DNA from: Collinsella sp. zg1085
GTDB taxonomy: Bacteria; Actinomycetota; Coriobacteriia; Coriobacteriales; Coriobacteriaceae
Length of the DNA: 64,000 nt
NCBI RefSeq assembly: GCF_018889955.1
Contig: NZ_CP076545.1
Coordinates: 930,001-994,000, forward strand
Direction of reading: 5' to 3'
Numbering within the stretch: the stretch's first letter is position 1; the number at the start of each line of letters is the position of its first letter. The notes beneath the pieces were generated by a model. The model saw nothing but the letters and a program-made list of their open reading frames with translations. It was not told the DNA's origin and ran no database searches. A program made the position numbers and the translations under genes. Below, one piece after another: positions 54,777 through 63,473 of this stretch.

Positions 54777-56653
54777 GCACGCTCACCCACCAAGACATTG
54801 TCAACACCCAGTTTTTGACAAATTCCACACCCAGTGCACGACGTCATGGTGCAGTCATCGGTTGTTATGCCTGCTAGAGCTCGACGATACTCCCGCTTGA
54901 GAAAACCTGCCGATACCCCTGGGCTCACGTGTTCCCACGGAAGTCGGGCATCAAGTGGAAATGGGGTATGTGCAATTGCATACAAATCAAGACCTAACTC
55001 ACGCGCAGCCCGCTCCCATACATCCAAATGAAAATGCTCAGACCAAGCATCAAAGCGTTGGCCAAGCTCCCAGGCACGCTCAATGAGTGGAGCTGCATCG
55101 CGTCCCATACGCGAAACAACCGCTTCAATAAGAGAGGTCGAAGCATCGTGATAATGAACACGCACCGCACGGTTCTTAACACTTGTTACCAACAACTTTT
55201 GACGGCGGCGCACCTCATCATAGTCTAGCTGGGCACACCACTGAAAAGGTGTATGTGATTTAGGTATAAAAACCGATACCGAAATGGAGACCGAGATACT
55301 ACCGCGCCGCGCTTTCTCAACACATGCTCGCCCGCGCTCTAACACTTCATCGGCAAGCTTTGCAATGGCAACTACATCCTCATCAGTCTCGGTGGGAAGC
55401 CCCATCATAAAATAGAGCTTCATACGATTCCAGCCTGCCTGATAAGCCGCTTCAGCAGCGCGAAATAAGTCCTCTTCTGAAACATTTTTGTTGATGACAT
55501 CGCGAAGGCGCTGGCTACCTGCTTCAGGAGCAAAGGTGAGACCGCCTTTTTTATCGCCCGCCACTTCAAGCGCCATATCAACACCAAAAGAATCAAGACG
55601 TTGCGAAGGGATTGACACCGACGTGCCGGTGCCCTCAAGACGACGATTCAGACGGCGCAAAATATGCCGACACTGTGAGTGATCAGTTGTAGAAAGCGAT
55701 GTAAGCGAGATTTCATCGTAGCCCATGCGTGTAAGGCCCTGGGAGGCAGCAGCGACAATTTGGTCAGGCGTACGCTCACGCACGGGACGATAGGTAATAC
55801 CTGCCTGGCAGAAGCGACAGCCACGTGCGCAACCACGCAAGATTTCAATTGACAGCCTATCATGGATTAGCTGCGCATAAGGCACAACCGACTGAGTAAG
55901 AGCCTCGGTAGCACCAAAATCCTTAACGACACGCTTATAGACACGGCGAGGCACATCAACACCAGAGCGTGGAACAACATAGCCATGTACAGTAGAAGAT
56001 TCATCATGGACAACTTCATACAGACTCGGAACATAAGTGCCAGGTACATCTGCTAAAGCGCGCAACATCTCTTTTCGACTTACGCCAGCATCACGAAGCC
56101 TCTGATGTGCGCGGCACACTTCAACGATGGACTCCTCCCCCTCGCCTATCAAAAAGGCATCGATAAAAGGAACCAGCGGCTCTGGGTTATAAACAGATGG
56201 ACCCCCTGCAATAATTAAGGGGTCATCGAGGGTACGCTCATCTGCATGCAAAGGAATACCAGCAAGGTCAAGCAATTCCAAGAAGTTAGTCATAGCCATT
56301 TCATGAGGAATATGAAGACCAACTATATCAAACGATGCAACAGGTGCGGCGCCCTCAAGCGAAAGCAGCGGAACCCCTGATGCGCGCATAGCGTCTGCCA
56401 TATCAACCCAGGGAACATAGCTGCGCTCACAAGAAATGCCTTCCTGTTGATTGAGAATGTTATACAAAATAGCGATGCCCTGGTTGGGTAGACCCACCTC
56501 ATAGACATCAGGGTAGATAAGACAACACCGATAATCAGCCTCAGCTTTGCTCAAACAGCCCCACTCATGGTTAATGTAGCGACTCGGTTTTTCAATCAGA
56601 GCTAACAAAGGCTCAAGATCGGCAAAGCAATCTTCATAGACTACACGCGACAT
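54773..56653 (-). CDS. TIGR03960 family radical SAM protein with B12-binding-like domain
   Basis: This 626 aa protein has an N-terminal B12-binding-like domain (about 45-190) and a radical SAM domain with the cysteine motif in GCARGCRFCQAG near 275-286. A C-terminal Cys cluster (C-x3-C-x2-C-x2-C, in CTMTSCTGCGIC) suggests another Fe-S site. It probably modifies an RNA or protein substrate, but the reaction is not known. It is joined to the DUF2344 gene by an ATGA overlap. Confidence 0.9.
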   Translation of the reverse strand: MSRVVYEDCFADLEPLLALIEKPSRYINHEWGCLSKAEADYRCCLIYPDVYEVGLPNQGIAILYNILNQQEGISCERSYVPWVDMADAMRASGVPLLSLEGAAPVASFDIVGLHIPHEMAMTNFLELLDLAGIPLHADERTLDDPLIIAGGPSVYNPEPLVPFIDAFLIGEGEESIVEVCRAHQRLRDAGVSRKEMLRALADVPGTYVPSLYEVVHDESSTVHGYVVPRSGVDVPRRVYKRVVKDFGATEALTQSVVPYAQLIHDRLSIEILRGCARGCRFCQAGITYRPVRERTPDQIVAAASQGLTRMGYDEISLTSLSTTDHSQCRHILRRLNRRLEGTGTSVSIPSQRLDSFGVDMALEVAGDKKGGLTFAPEAGSQRLRDVINKNVSEEDLFRAAEAAYQAGWNRMKLYFMMGLPTETDEDVVAIAKLADEVLERGRACVEKARRGSISVSISVSVFIPKSHTPFQWCAQLDYDEVRRRQKLLVTSVKNRAVRVHYHDASTSLIEAVVSRMGRDAAPLIERAWELGQRFDAWSEHFHLDVWERAARELGLDLYAIAHTPFPLDARLPWEHVSPGVSAGFLKREYRRALAGITTDDCTMTSCTGCGICQKLGVDNVLVGERA

Positions 56654-56657
56654 ATTG

Positions 56658-57545
56658 CTAGTGCACCTGCTCAGAACGCGCTATCAAGAGATGCCTTGTT
56701 TGTTTAGCTAGTGATCCAAGCGCTTGGTTTGCGCGGCTATAATCAAGGTCTCGACGGTAGACAAAACATATAAGCTCGCCTATCAGAAGCGTACCTATCC
56801 CGCCGCCAAGTCCTTTGAGCACAAAGCTTGCTTTGCCGGCATACGGTTTGAATTGCCGTATAATCATACGAATTATAAAACCACTCAATACAACAAAAGC
56901 AGCCTCGTATCCGCGCTCGGCGTGCAAGGGTTTATTGTGAATCATGGCAAGTTGCAAAAGCATACTCAGCTGCGCCGCTGTCATTACAGGAAAGTCTGCT
57001 CCCGGAATAAAGACGAGGGCACCAGTTGCAACATTTGCCAAGGCGGTTTGCTGAATCAGGTGCTGAGAAGCAGCCGAGCGCATAAAAGAAAAGTTTGCCG
57101 CAAAAGCCGCTGGTTTATCGGTGCGCGCCTGTATCCAGTGTGCTAAGGGAGCAATGAGTTGCTGAGGGTCTTCATGAGCACGAAGACCCAGCACAGGTGT
57201 ATCCCCATGAATAAACGGAACTTGATTGGCATGCGTGGCAAGTACCATAAGAGGTGCTCCACAAATTACAAGTTTTTGCACGACCTCCTCAAGCTCTTCT
57301 GAGCCGCCAGTGAGCACCAAAACTAAATCGGTATCGGTTTTGAGCGATATATCACTACGTAAGCGCTCAACACGAACGAGCCCTGAGATTGTCTCAGGAA
57401 CCAATATACGGCGCATACATTGAACTAGTGCTTCATCAGCGCTGGTGTCAACAACAACACTAATGCGCACAGAACTATCCGCCTCTTTTTTGGCAGAAAA
57501 TCCAAGCTTAATGAGCTTGGTCAAACTATTGAGCGGAAATCCCAT
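56658..57545 (-). CDS. DUF697-like protein of unknown function
   Basis: This 295 aa protein has an N-terminal alpha/beta half (VRISVVVDTSADEALV, TDLVLVLTGGSEELEE) and a C-terminal hydrophobic half that resembles DUF697 (FIPGADFPVMTAAQLSMLLQ, then two or three possible membrane helices and VLKGLGGGIGTLLIGELICF). No GTPase P-loop is visible, although DUF697 is often fused to one. I chose ATG 57545, with AAAGGA five bases upstream. It sits between rodA and the radical SAM pair. No function can be assigned. Confidence 0.7.
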   Translation of the reverse strand: MGFPLNSLTKLIKLGFSAKKEADSSVRISVVVDTSADEALVQCMRRILVPETISGLVRVERLRSDISLKTDTDLVLVLTGGSEELEEVVQKLVICGAPLMVLATHANQVPFIHGDTPVLGLRAHEDPQQLIAPLAHWIQARTDKPAAFAANFSFMRSAASQHLIQQTALANVATGALVFIPGADFPVMTAAQLSMLLQLAMIHNKPLHAERGYEAAFVVLSGFIIRMIIRQFKPYAGKASFVLKGLGGGIGTLLIGELICFVYRRDLDYSRANQALGSLAKQTRHLLIARSEQVH

Positions 57546-57582
57546 AGCCATCCTTTCAAAGCTGTCAAAAATAGTGCACATG

Positions 57583-58770
57583 CTAGGCGGGCTTACTTTT
57601 ATGACGCCAGATTGATTGCATAATACCAACAGTTGCACACTGCATAATCATTGAACTTGAACCAAAACTGATAAATGGAAGCGGGATACCCGTGATTGGC
57701 ATAAGTCCAATACACATGCCTATATTTTCAAAAATCTGAAAGGTCCACATGCCTATGATGCCAGAACCCACCAGCTTGAGAAAAAGATTATCGCTCTTAT
57801 GAACAATACGAATAGCGGAGAAGATGAGGAGTGCATAGAGCAAGATAAGCAAGCTTGCGCCCATAAAGCCAAAGGTCTCTGAAAGGAGCGCAAAGATAAA
57901 GTCGGTCTGCGCTTCAGGCAAAAAGCCGTGACCCGACTGCGATGCACTACCGATACCTTTTCCAAAAAAGCCCCCAGAACCTACCGCAATTAAGGACTGT
58001 TTGAGGTTATATCCTGCTCCAGAACTATCAGCATCAGGATTAAGAAAGACAAGCAAGCGATTCATCTGATACTGTTTAAGCAACACATCATGACCAAGCA
58101 GACCGTCTAACACCGAATCAAGGGACAAAAGCAAAGACACGAGACCGATGATAAGAGCAATTGTTGCCAAGACCCATTCTTTTTTAGGTCCACTCATACA
58201 GATAATAACAACCCCGCCGACAAAGACGACAAGTCCGCTACCAAGGTCACCCGCCGCAATAATGGCGAAAAAAGGCATCGCAAGCATCGCACAAAGGCGA
58301 ATATAGTCACGAATTGATTCAATCTTGCCATGGAATTGCGCAGCTAAACCTGCCATAAATATGGCAGTTATAAGTTTTGCCAGCTCGACCGGCTGATAGG
58401 TAAGACCAATACCCGGGATTTTAATCCATCCTGTTAAGCCATTCGCGCGATACGAAAGACCAGGTATATAAGGTGAAAAAATAACAATGAGGTCAATAAC
58501 GAGCAGCATTGTTGATAGGTTTTCAAATCGCCGGTAGTCGACACGCGCTGTGAAGGTACCAGCAATCAAACCAAGAGCAATACCCAAGAGCTGACGTGGG
58601 AATGAGGCTTCAGCAATGGAGAGTGAGGCGGTCCAAACGGTTAATGCTCCATAAGCAATCAGCATCAAGGCCGCCATAAGCAACGGTATATTGATAATAG
58701 CGTTCAATCCCGTCTGCGCTGAGCTACGTTTTTTATTGACCTGCTGTATGCGTCGTGCATCTTGTTTCAT
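57583..58770 (-). CDS. rodA: SEDS glycosyltransferase RodA
   Basis: RodA polymerises glycan strands during elongation with PBP2. The 395 aa protein has about ten membrane segments, with RANGLTGWIKIPGIGLTYQPVELAK near 110-134 and the C-terminal GLMPITGIPLPFISFGSSSM. ATG 58770 has a strong G-rich SD. It follows mrdA by 19 bases. A short cytosolic N-terminus of about 25 residues precedes the first helix. Confidence 0.95.
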   Translation of the reverse strand: MKQDARRIQQVNKKRSSAQTGLNAIINIPLLMAALMLIAYGALTVWTASLSIAEASFPRQLLGIALGLIAGTFTARVDYRRFENLSTMLLVIDLIVIFSPYIPGLSYRANGLTGWIKIPGIGLTYQPVELAKLITAIFMAGLAAQFHGKIESIRDYIRLCAMLAMPFFAIIAAGDLGSGLVVFVGGVVIICMSGPKKEWVLATIALIIGLVSLLLSLDSVLDGLLGHDVLLKQYQMNRLLVFLNPDADSSGAGYNLKQSLIAVGSGGFFGKGIGSASQSGHGFLPEAQTDFIFALLSETFGFMGASLLILLYALLIFSAIRIVHKSDNLFLKLVGSGIIGMWTFQIFENIGMCIGLMPITGIPLPFISFGSSSMIMQCATVGIMQSIWRHKSKPA

Positions 58771-58789
58771 ATTCTAACCCCCCCTCTCT

Positions 58790-60844
58790 CTAACGTGTAC
58801 GGTCGGAGCCTTCATAACTTGCCGTATCTTCTTCATCATACAGCGCACCCAGCACATGGCGAAGCGCTGGAAGCGCAGCTACACCACCAAAGCCACCCTG
58901 TTCAATAAGGACTGCTACTACGTATTTGGGGTCTTCAACCGGGGCATAGGCAACAAACCAAGCAAAGTCATCTTTGCCATTTTTTTGTCCGGTTCCCGTT
59001 TTTCCTGCAACTGTTACACTCATATTACGAAAATGCTTTGCAATTGATTCGGTTTCTTCGTAAATAACTCCTTGAAGAGCATCTTGTATAAAGCTCAAAT
59101 CATCTGGGTCATGAAGATTAGCTCTAATATGTTCTTTGGGCGTATAGCGTACAGCATCTTGCCCGCTGTCCTGCGAGATGGCCGAGTGGAAGATATGAGG
59201 CACAAATTGTGTGCCACCACGAGCAATACCTGCATATACGCTTGCCATTTGAAGAGGCGTTACCAAGATGTCACCCTGCCCAATTATGATATTGAGTATA
59301 TCGCCTGGATTCCATGCACGGTCACCATCAGACCAATTACTAAAGTAGTCATGTTTCCACTCAGGCGTTGGAACACGACCCTCAGCCTCGCCCGGCAAGT
59401 CGATGCCCGTTTTTACTCCCAGCCCCCACCGACTGAACAGCGTTTGCAAGCCTTCGGAGTTTTTTTCGTCATAGTAAAAGGCCTTGCCAATGTCATAAAA
59501 AACTGAGTCGCATGAGTTAACAATACCCTGACGTAAGTTTTGGACGCCATGGCCATCATGGTTGTAGCACCACTTTCCTGAGCTTTCACCCAAACCTGTC
59601 CACCAGCCCACACAGTTTGTTGATTGACCGCGTGAATAAGTGCCATATTCAAGGGCTGCAAGAGCTGAGAGTGCCTTAATGGTTGATGCGGACATATATT
59701 GACCAGAAATTGCCCGGTTTACCATGGGTGTTCCAGAATTATCTCCGTTTAAGCGCTCCCAATCTGCCTGAGATACGCCTCCGATGAAAACAGAAGGGTC
59801 AAACGACGGGTAGCTAGCTAAACCCAAAATCTCACCATTCGTGCAATCCATACACAGCACGGCACCAGCATCTGCAGCATTGCCTGTTGCGATTCCTGTT
59901 TTGATACCCAACTGTATTGCTTCTTCGCATGCCTGCTGAATCTTGAGTGAGATGGTGAGTTTAATATCAGACCCTGCCTGTCCGGGCACTTCCCCTGCTA
60001 AAGCTATAACCGAACCTGTTGAATCAACGCGTACAGTCTGCTCACCGCGCACACCTTGTAAGAGGTTTTCGTACTGATACTCAACGCCTGCCTGACCAAC
60101 AATATCGCCCGACATATATATCAGCTTGCCTTCTTGGTTCTCCTCCGCCTCTTGACGCTCTTTCTGGGCTTTGAGCTGTTCTTGGGTAACGGTGCCGGTA
60201 TAACCCAGCACATGGCTCGCAAGGCTGCCAAAAGGATACGAGCGTACCGTACCCTCCACAACCTCAACACCCTCAAACTCAAGTCCATGCTCTTGAATAT
60301 AGGCAACCGTTGAACGTCTTACATCGTGTGCAATCGTGTGAAGGCTTTGAGCGCTCTGCGCATAATCTTGAATGGAACGCGTGACAACAATCGCAGGAAC
60401 ACCTAAAAGATTAGCGAGATGGCGCACAATCAGGGTATCGTTTGCAAGGTCTCGATAAGCGGCAAGTTGCAGCGTAGCACGATTGGTTACCAGAGGCACA
60501 CCATCTCTATCAAGAATTCGACCACGCGGTGCCGGTGTGGTTACCGTTCGTGTTCGGTTTTCTTCTGCAAGCTTCTCGTAGTAGTCGCTCGATACCATCT
60601 GCATAGACCAGAGCTTAGCCACCAGCGCACTCAGCGCTACAGCCACACCTCCAGTTAATAGCGTTAATCGACCCTTGAGCGATACATCAGTGCTATTTGA
60701 ACTACCACCACTTGCACGAGGTCGTGTACCACTTTTAGTATCAAAGGTAAAACGCCCCGAATAGCCGCGCATAAACATCAAAGAGCCTATGATAGCAAGC
60801 ACTAAAAGAGCGCCTGCAATGATAACAACCAGCTGGGCATCCAT
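58790..60844 (-). CDS. mrdA: penicillin-binding protein 2 (class B), two N-terminal membrane segments
   Basis: This is the elongasome transpeptidase, 684 aa. Catalytic S387 and K390 lie in SASTIK; SCD is at 444-446 and GKTGTGQ is near 620. The PBP dimerisation domain begins near 105 (APRGRILDRDG). Two hydrophobic segments occur at the N-terminus (about 5-25 and 58-78), with a Gly/Ser/Arg-rich linker between them; class B PBPs normally have one. It follows mreD by six bases. Confidence 0.93.
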   Translation of the reverse strand: MDAQLVVIIAGALLVLAIIGSLMFMRGYSGRFTFDTKSGTRPRASGGSSNSTDVSLKGRLTLLTGGVAVALSALVAKLWSMQMVSSDYYEKLAEENRTRTVTTPAPRGRILDRDGVPLVTNRATLQLAAYRDLANDTLIVRHLANLLGVPAIVVTRSIQDYAQSAQSLHTIAHDVRRSTVAYIQEHGLEFEGVEVVEGTVRSYPFGSLASHVLGYTGTVTQEQLKAQKERQEAEENQEGKLIYMSGDIVGQAGVEYQYENLLQGVRGEQTVRVDSTGSVIALAGEVPGQAGSDIKLTISLKIQQACEEAIQLGIKTGIATGNAADAGAVLCMDCTNGEILGLASYPSFDPSVFIGGVSQADWERLNGDNSGTPMVNRAISGQYMSASTIKALSALAALEYGTYSRGQSTNCVGWWTGLGESSGKWCYNHDGHGVQNLRQGIVNSCDSVFYDIGKAFYYDEKNSEGLQTLFSRWGLGVKTGIDLPGEAEGRVPTPEWKHDYFSNWSDGDRAWNPGDILNIIIGQGDILVTPLQMASVYAGIARGGTQFVPHIFHSAISQDSGQDAVRYTPKEHIRANLHDPDDLSFIQDALQGVIYEETESIAKHFRNMSVTVAGKTGTGQKNGKDDFAWFVAYAPVEDPKYVVAVLIEQGGFGGVAALPALRHVLGALYDEEDTASYEGSDRTR

Positions 60845-60850
60845 ACTGGC

Positions 60851-61405
60851 TTACCTTAAAACCTTATAGCGTTTTGCCACACCAGATGTGCCAGAGAAAC
60901 TCCGCCCACGCTCAAAACTGTGTCCTAATGCCAGAGCTGGCAAGCAAAGTATCAACGTAAACGCAGCGGACAAAACACCAGAGATTAACAGGGAATTCAC
61001 GATGTTTAACTCGATGCGAAGAATTACTAAGGCAAGTGCATATATGAGCGTTATCGAGAATATCGTAATGGCACTGAGACGAATATTGTGCTGAGTTACA
61101 CCACGTTGCATAGATTTGCTTACACTTGAAATAGCAAAGCAGCCAATCGATAAGATGCCTGTCATAAGCCCTATAGGCAAACTAGATGTCAAGTCAAATA
61201 CTAGTCCAGCTCCAAAGCCAAGAAGCACTGCGTTACCCGGCTGCATACCGAGCGACATACCAACGGCTAAGGCCATCATGCAGTTGGGACGCGCACCAAA
61301 AAGTGAAATATGCGGAACAAGACCTATTTGCAACACCAGCGCAACAACAATCACAGCAATTGGTAAACCACGGCGGCGAGGGTGGGTATCGGCTGACGAT
61401 AGCAT
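60851..61405 (-). CDS. mreD: rod shape-determining protein MreD
   Basis: The 184 aa membrane protein has about five hydrophobic segments and the MreD-like segments HISLFGARPNCMMALAVGM and GNAVLLGFGAGLVFDLTSSLPIG. MreD links MreC to RodA/PBP2. ATG 61405 has GGGGGAA upstream and follows mreC directly. Sequence is only weakly conserved in this family, so position in mreBCD supports the call. Confidence 0.88.
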   Translation of the reverse strand: MLSSADTHPRRRGLPIAVIVVALVLQIGLVPHISLFGARPNCMMALAVGMSLGMQPGNAVLLGFGAGLVFDLTSSLPIGLMTGILSIGCFAISSVSKSMQRGVTQHNIRLSAITIFSITLIYALALVILRIELNIVNSLLISGVLSAAFTLILCLPALALGHSFERGRSFSGTSGVAKRYKVLR

Positions 61406-61407
61406 GT

Positions 61408-62391
61408 TTATTCCCCCGTCGATTCTTCAGCGGAAGCATCAGGCGCGTTTGCGGTATTTGCATTCTCAGCTTGCGCTGCCGCGCCACCCGCAGGTGTTGA
61501 ATTGGCTGAGCTAACTTCATCAGCAGTTGGTGTGTGCTCTTGGCTCAGAGCCGTGATAACCAGTACTTCCTCATTATTCTCGGCACTCGACTGCGGGCGA
61601 ACAACAATTGTGTAATAGATTGCATTAGCGGTCTTTTCAACTGAGCTCACCGTTCCCAAAGGCAATCCTTTAGGAAAAACACCGCCAAGTCCAGAGCTAA
61701 TAACAATATCTCCTGCCTTTACCTCAGCCTCAGCCGGAACATAGCTTAGACGCAAGCTGCCATCGGGCTGTCCTTTGAGTGTTCCTTGTGCACGAGAGTT
61801 TTGAATCATGGCTGATACCCCTGATTGTTCATCGGTAATAAGACGAACAACGGAGCTTGTTGGTGACACCTCAATAATCTGGCCCAACACACCACCTGCA
61901 TTGCAAACGGGCATTCCCAGTGCAAAACCATCACGAGAGCCTTTATCAAGAGTTACCGTCTGCGTCCACGAGTCGTTTGCACACCCAATAATTCGAGCGG
62001 CGGTGCTGGTAAGCTTATAATTTGATTGCAAAGAAACTAAGGCTTCAAGGCGACGTGCTGTCGCTTCAGCCTCTTTAAGCTTTGCAATCTCAGCAGTTAA
62101 GCGTTCGTTTTCTGCTTTAAGTTCACTCAGCGTAGCCTCAGATGCCCCCAAATTAAACGCAGTGTTTGCCAGCGCATCAAACGGAGTAGCAAGTGCGGAG
62201 CCTACCACGCGAAGAGGGGTAGCGATAACAGCCACACCTTGGCGTACAAGATGTAAGGGTCCCTCACTGCCTTCACGGAGATACAGCGTAAGCATCAACA
62301 TAGCACAGATGCAACACACAATAAGCCGTCGAAAACCAGTTTCGGGACGCCTACTTTTTAGTTGAGCCGCCTTTTTGGGAGAACGCGCCAA
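61408..62391 (-). CDS. mreC: rod shape-determining protein MreC
   Basis: The 327 aa protein has one N-terminal membrane segment (about 22-40), a coiled coil (about 83-115) and the beta-rich MreC domain (IGCANDSWTQTVTLDKGSRDG, GVLGQIIEVSPTSSVVRLITD, SGLGGVFPKGLPLGTV). A low-complexity Ala/Asn/Glu-rich tail of about 45 residues ends it. The start is TTG 62391 with AAGGAGG upstream. It scaffolds PBP2 activation outside the membrane. Confidence 0.95.
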   Translation of the reverse strand: MARSPKKAAQLKSRRPETGFRRLIVCCICAMLMLTLYLREGSEGPLHLVRQGVAVIATPLRVVGSALATPFDALANTAFNLGASEATLSELKAENERLTAEIAKLKEAEATARRLEALVSLQSNYKLTSTAARIIGCANDSWTQTVTLDKGSRDGFALGMPVCNAGGVLGQIIEVSPTSSVVRLITDEQSGVSAMIQNSRAQGTLKGQPDGSLRLSYVPAEAEVKAGDIVISSGLGGVFPKGLPLGTVSSVEKTANAIYYTIVVRPQSSAENNEEVLVITALSQEHTPTADEVSSANSTPAGGAAAQAENANTANAPDASAEESTGE

Positions 62392-62406
62392 GGTATCGGC
62401 GCCTCC

Positions 62407-63450
62407 TTAAGCATTACTCTGAACAAAGGTACCGTCAAAAGCATTTGCCTCAAGTACCCTCGCACAACCATTAACTACATTATCAAGTGCTGTTGGACTT
62501 ACATTAACAGACACACCGGTTTCATCGCGCAAACGAACATCTAATCCACGTAGCATAGCGCCGCCGCCAGTCAGCAAAATGCCATAATACATAAGGTCGG
62601 AAGCTAAATCGGGCGGAGTTGCGTCCAGTGCATCTTTAACGGCTTTTGTCATCTCATCAAGTGGTTTATTTAGCGCGCGGCGAATCTCTTCGCTTTCAAT
62701 GCGTACTGTTTTTGGCAAACCAGAAATGACATCGCGCCCATTAACTTCAACGTCAAGCTCATCTTTTAGAGGAACTGCCGAGCCAACCTTTATCTTAATG
62801 TCTTCTGCGGTGCGCTCACCAATGGCAAGGTTATAGGCATCGCGTACATGAGTTAAGATGGCCTGGTCAAATTCATCGCCAGCAATACGAATTGACTGCG
62901 AAACGACGATGCCGCCCATAGCAATCACCGCAACCTCAGTGGTGCCGCCGCCAATATCAATTACCATCGAACCAGTGGGCTCCTCAACAGGCAAATCAGC
63001 GCCAATTGCTGCTGCCATAGGCTCTTCAATAAGATAGGCCTGACGAGCGCCTGCAGAAATTGTAGCCTCAAAAACCGCACGCTTTTCAACCGAGGTAACA
63101 CCAGATGGCACGCACACAACAACGCGTGGTCGTGGTGTCCAGGGGTAGCGCTTTTCGCTTGCTTTATCAATGAAATAGCGAAGCATGGCCTCGGTGACAT
63201 CAAAGTCTGCAATCACACCATCTTTTAGAGGGCGAACAGCAACGATATTACCGGGAGTTCTTCCCAGCATACGTTTAGCCTCTATACCTACCGCAAGAAT
63301 GCGTTCGTCATTCTTATCAATAGCAACAACAGAAGGCTCACGCAAAACAATACCTTTGCCACGCACAGAGACAAGCGTATTTGCTGTGCCCAAATCAATT
63401 GCTAAATCTCCGTCATACTGACCAAAGAGCATATCCATGAACGAAAACAA
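62407..63450 (-). CDS. mreB: rod shape-determining protein MreB
   Basis: MreB is the actin-like filament protein guiding wall synthesis. The 347 aa protein has the phosphate motifs AIDLGTANTLV and VIDIGGGTTEVAVIA, LIEEPMAAAIGA, and the C-terminal LLTGGGAMLRGLD. TTG 63450 has AGGGG six bases upstream; an in-frame ATG lies four codons later. It leads the mreBCD-mrdA-rodA run. Confidence 0.97.
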   Translation of the reverse strand: MFSFMDMLFGQYDGDLAIDLGTANTLVSVRGKGIVLREPSVVAIDKNDERILAVGIEAKRMLGRTPGNIVAVRPLKDGVIADFDVTEAMLRYFIDKASEKRYPWTPRPRVVVCVPSGVTSVEKRAVFEATISAGARQAYLIEEPMAAAIGADLPVEEPTGSMVIDIGGGTTEVAVIAMGGIVVSQSIRIAGDEFDQAILTHVRDAYNLAIGERTAEDIKIKVGSAVPLKDELDVEVNGRDVISGLPKTVRIESEEIRRALNKPLDEMTKAVKDALDATPPDLASDLMYYGILLTGGGAMLRGLDVRLRDETGVSVNVSPTALDNVVNGCARVLEANAFDGTFVQSNA

Positions 63451-63473
63451 GGTAATCCCCTATCCAAACTGAC

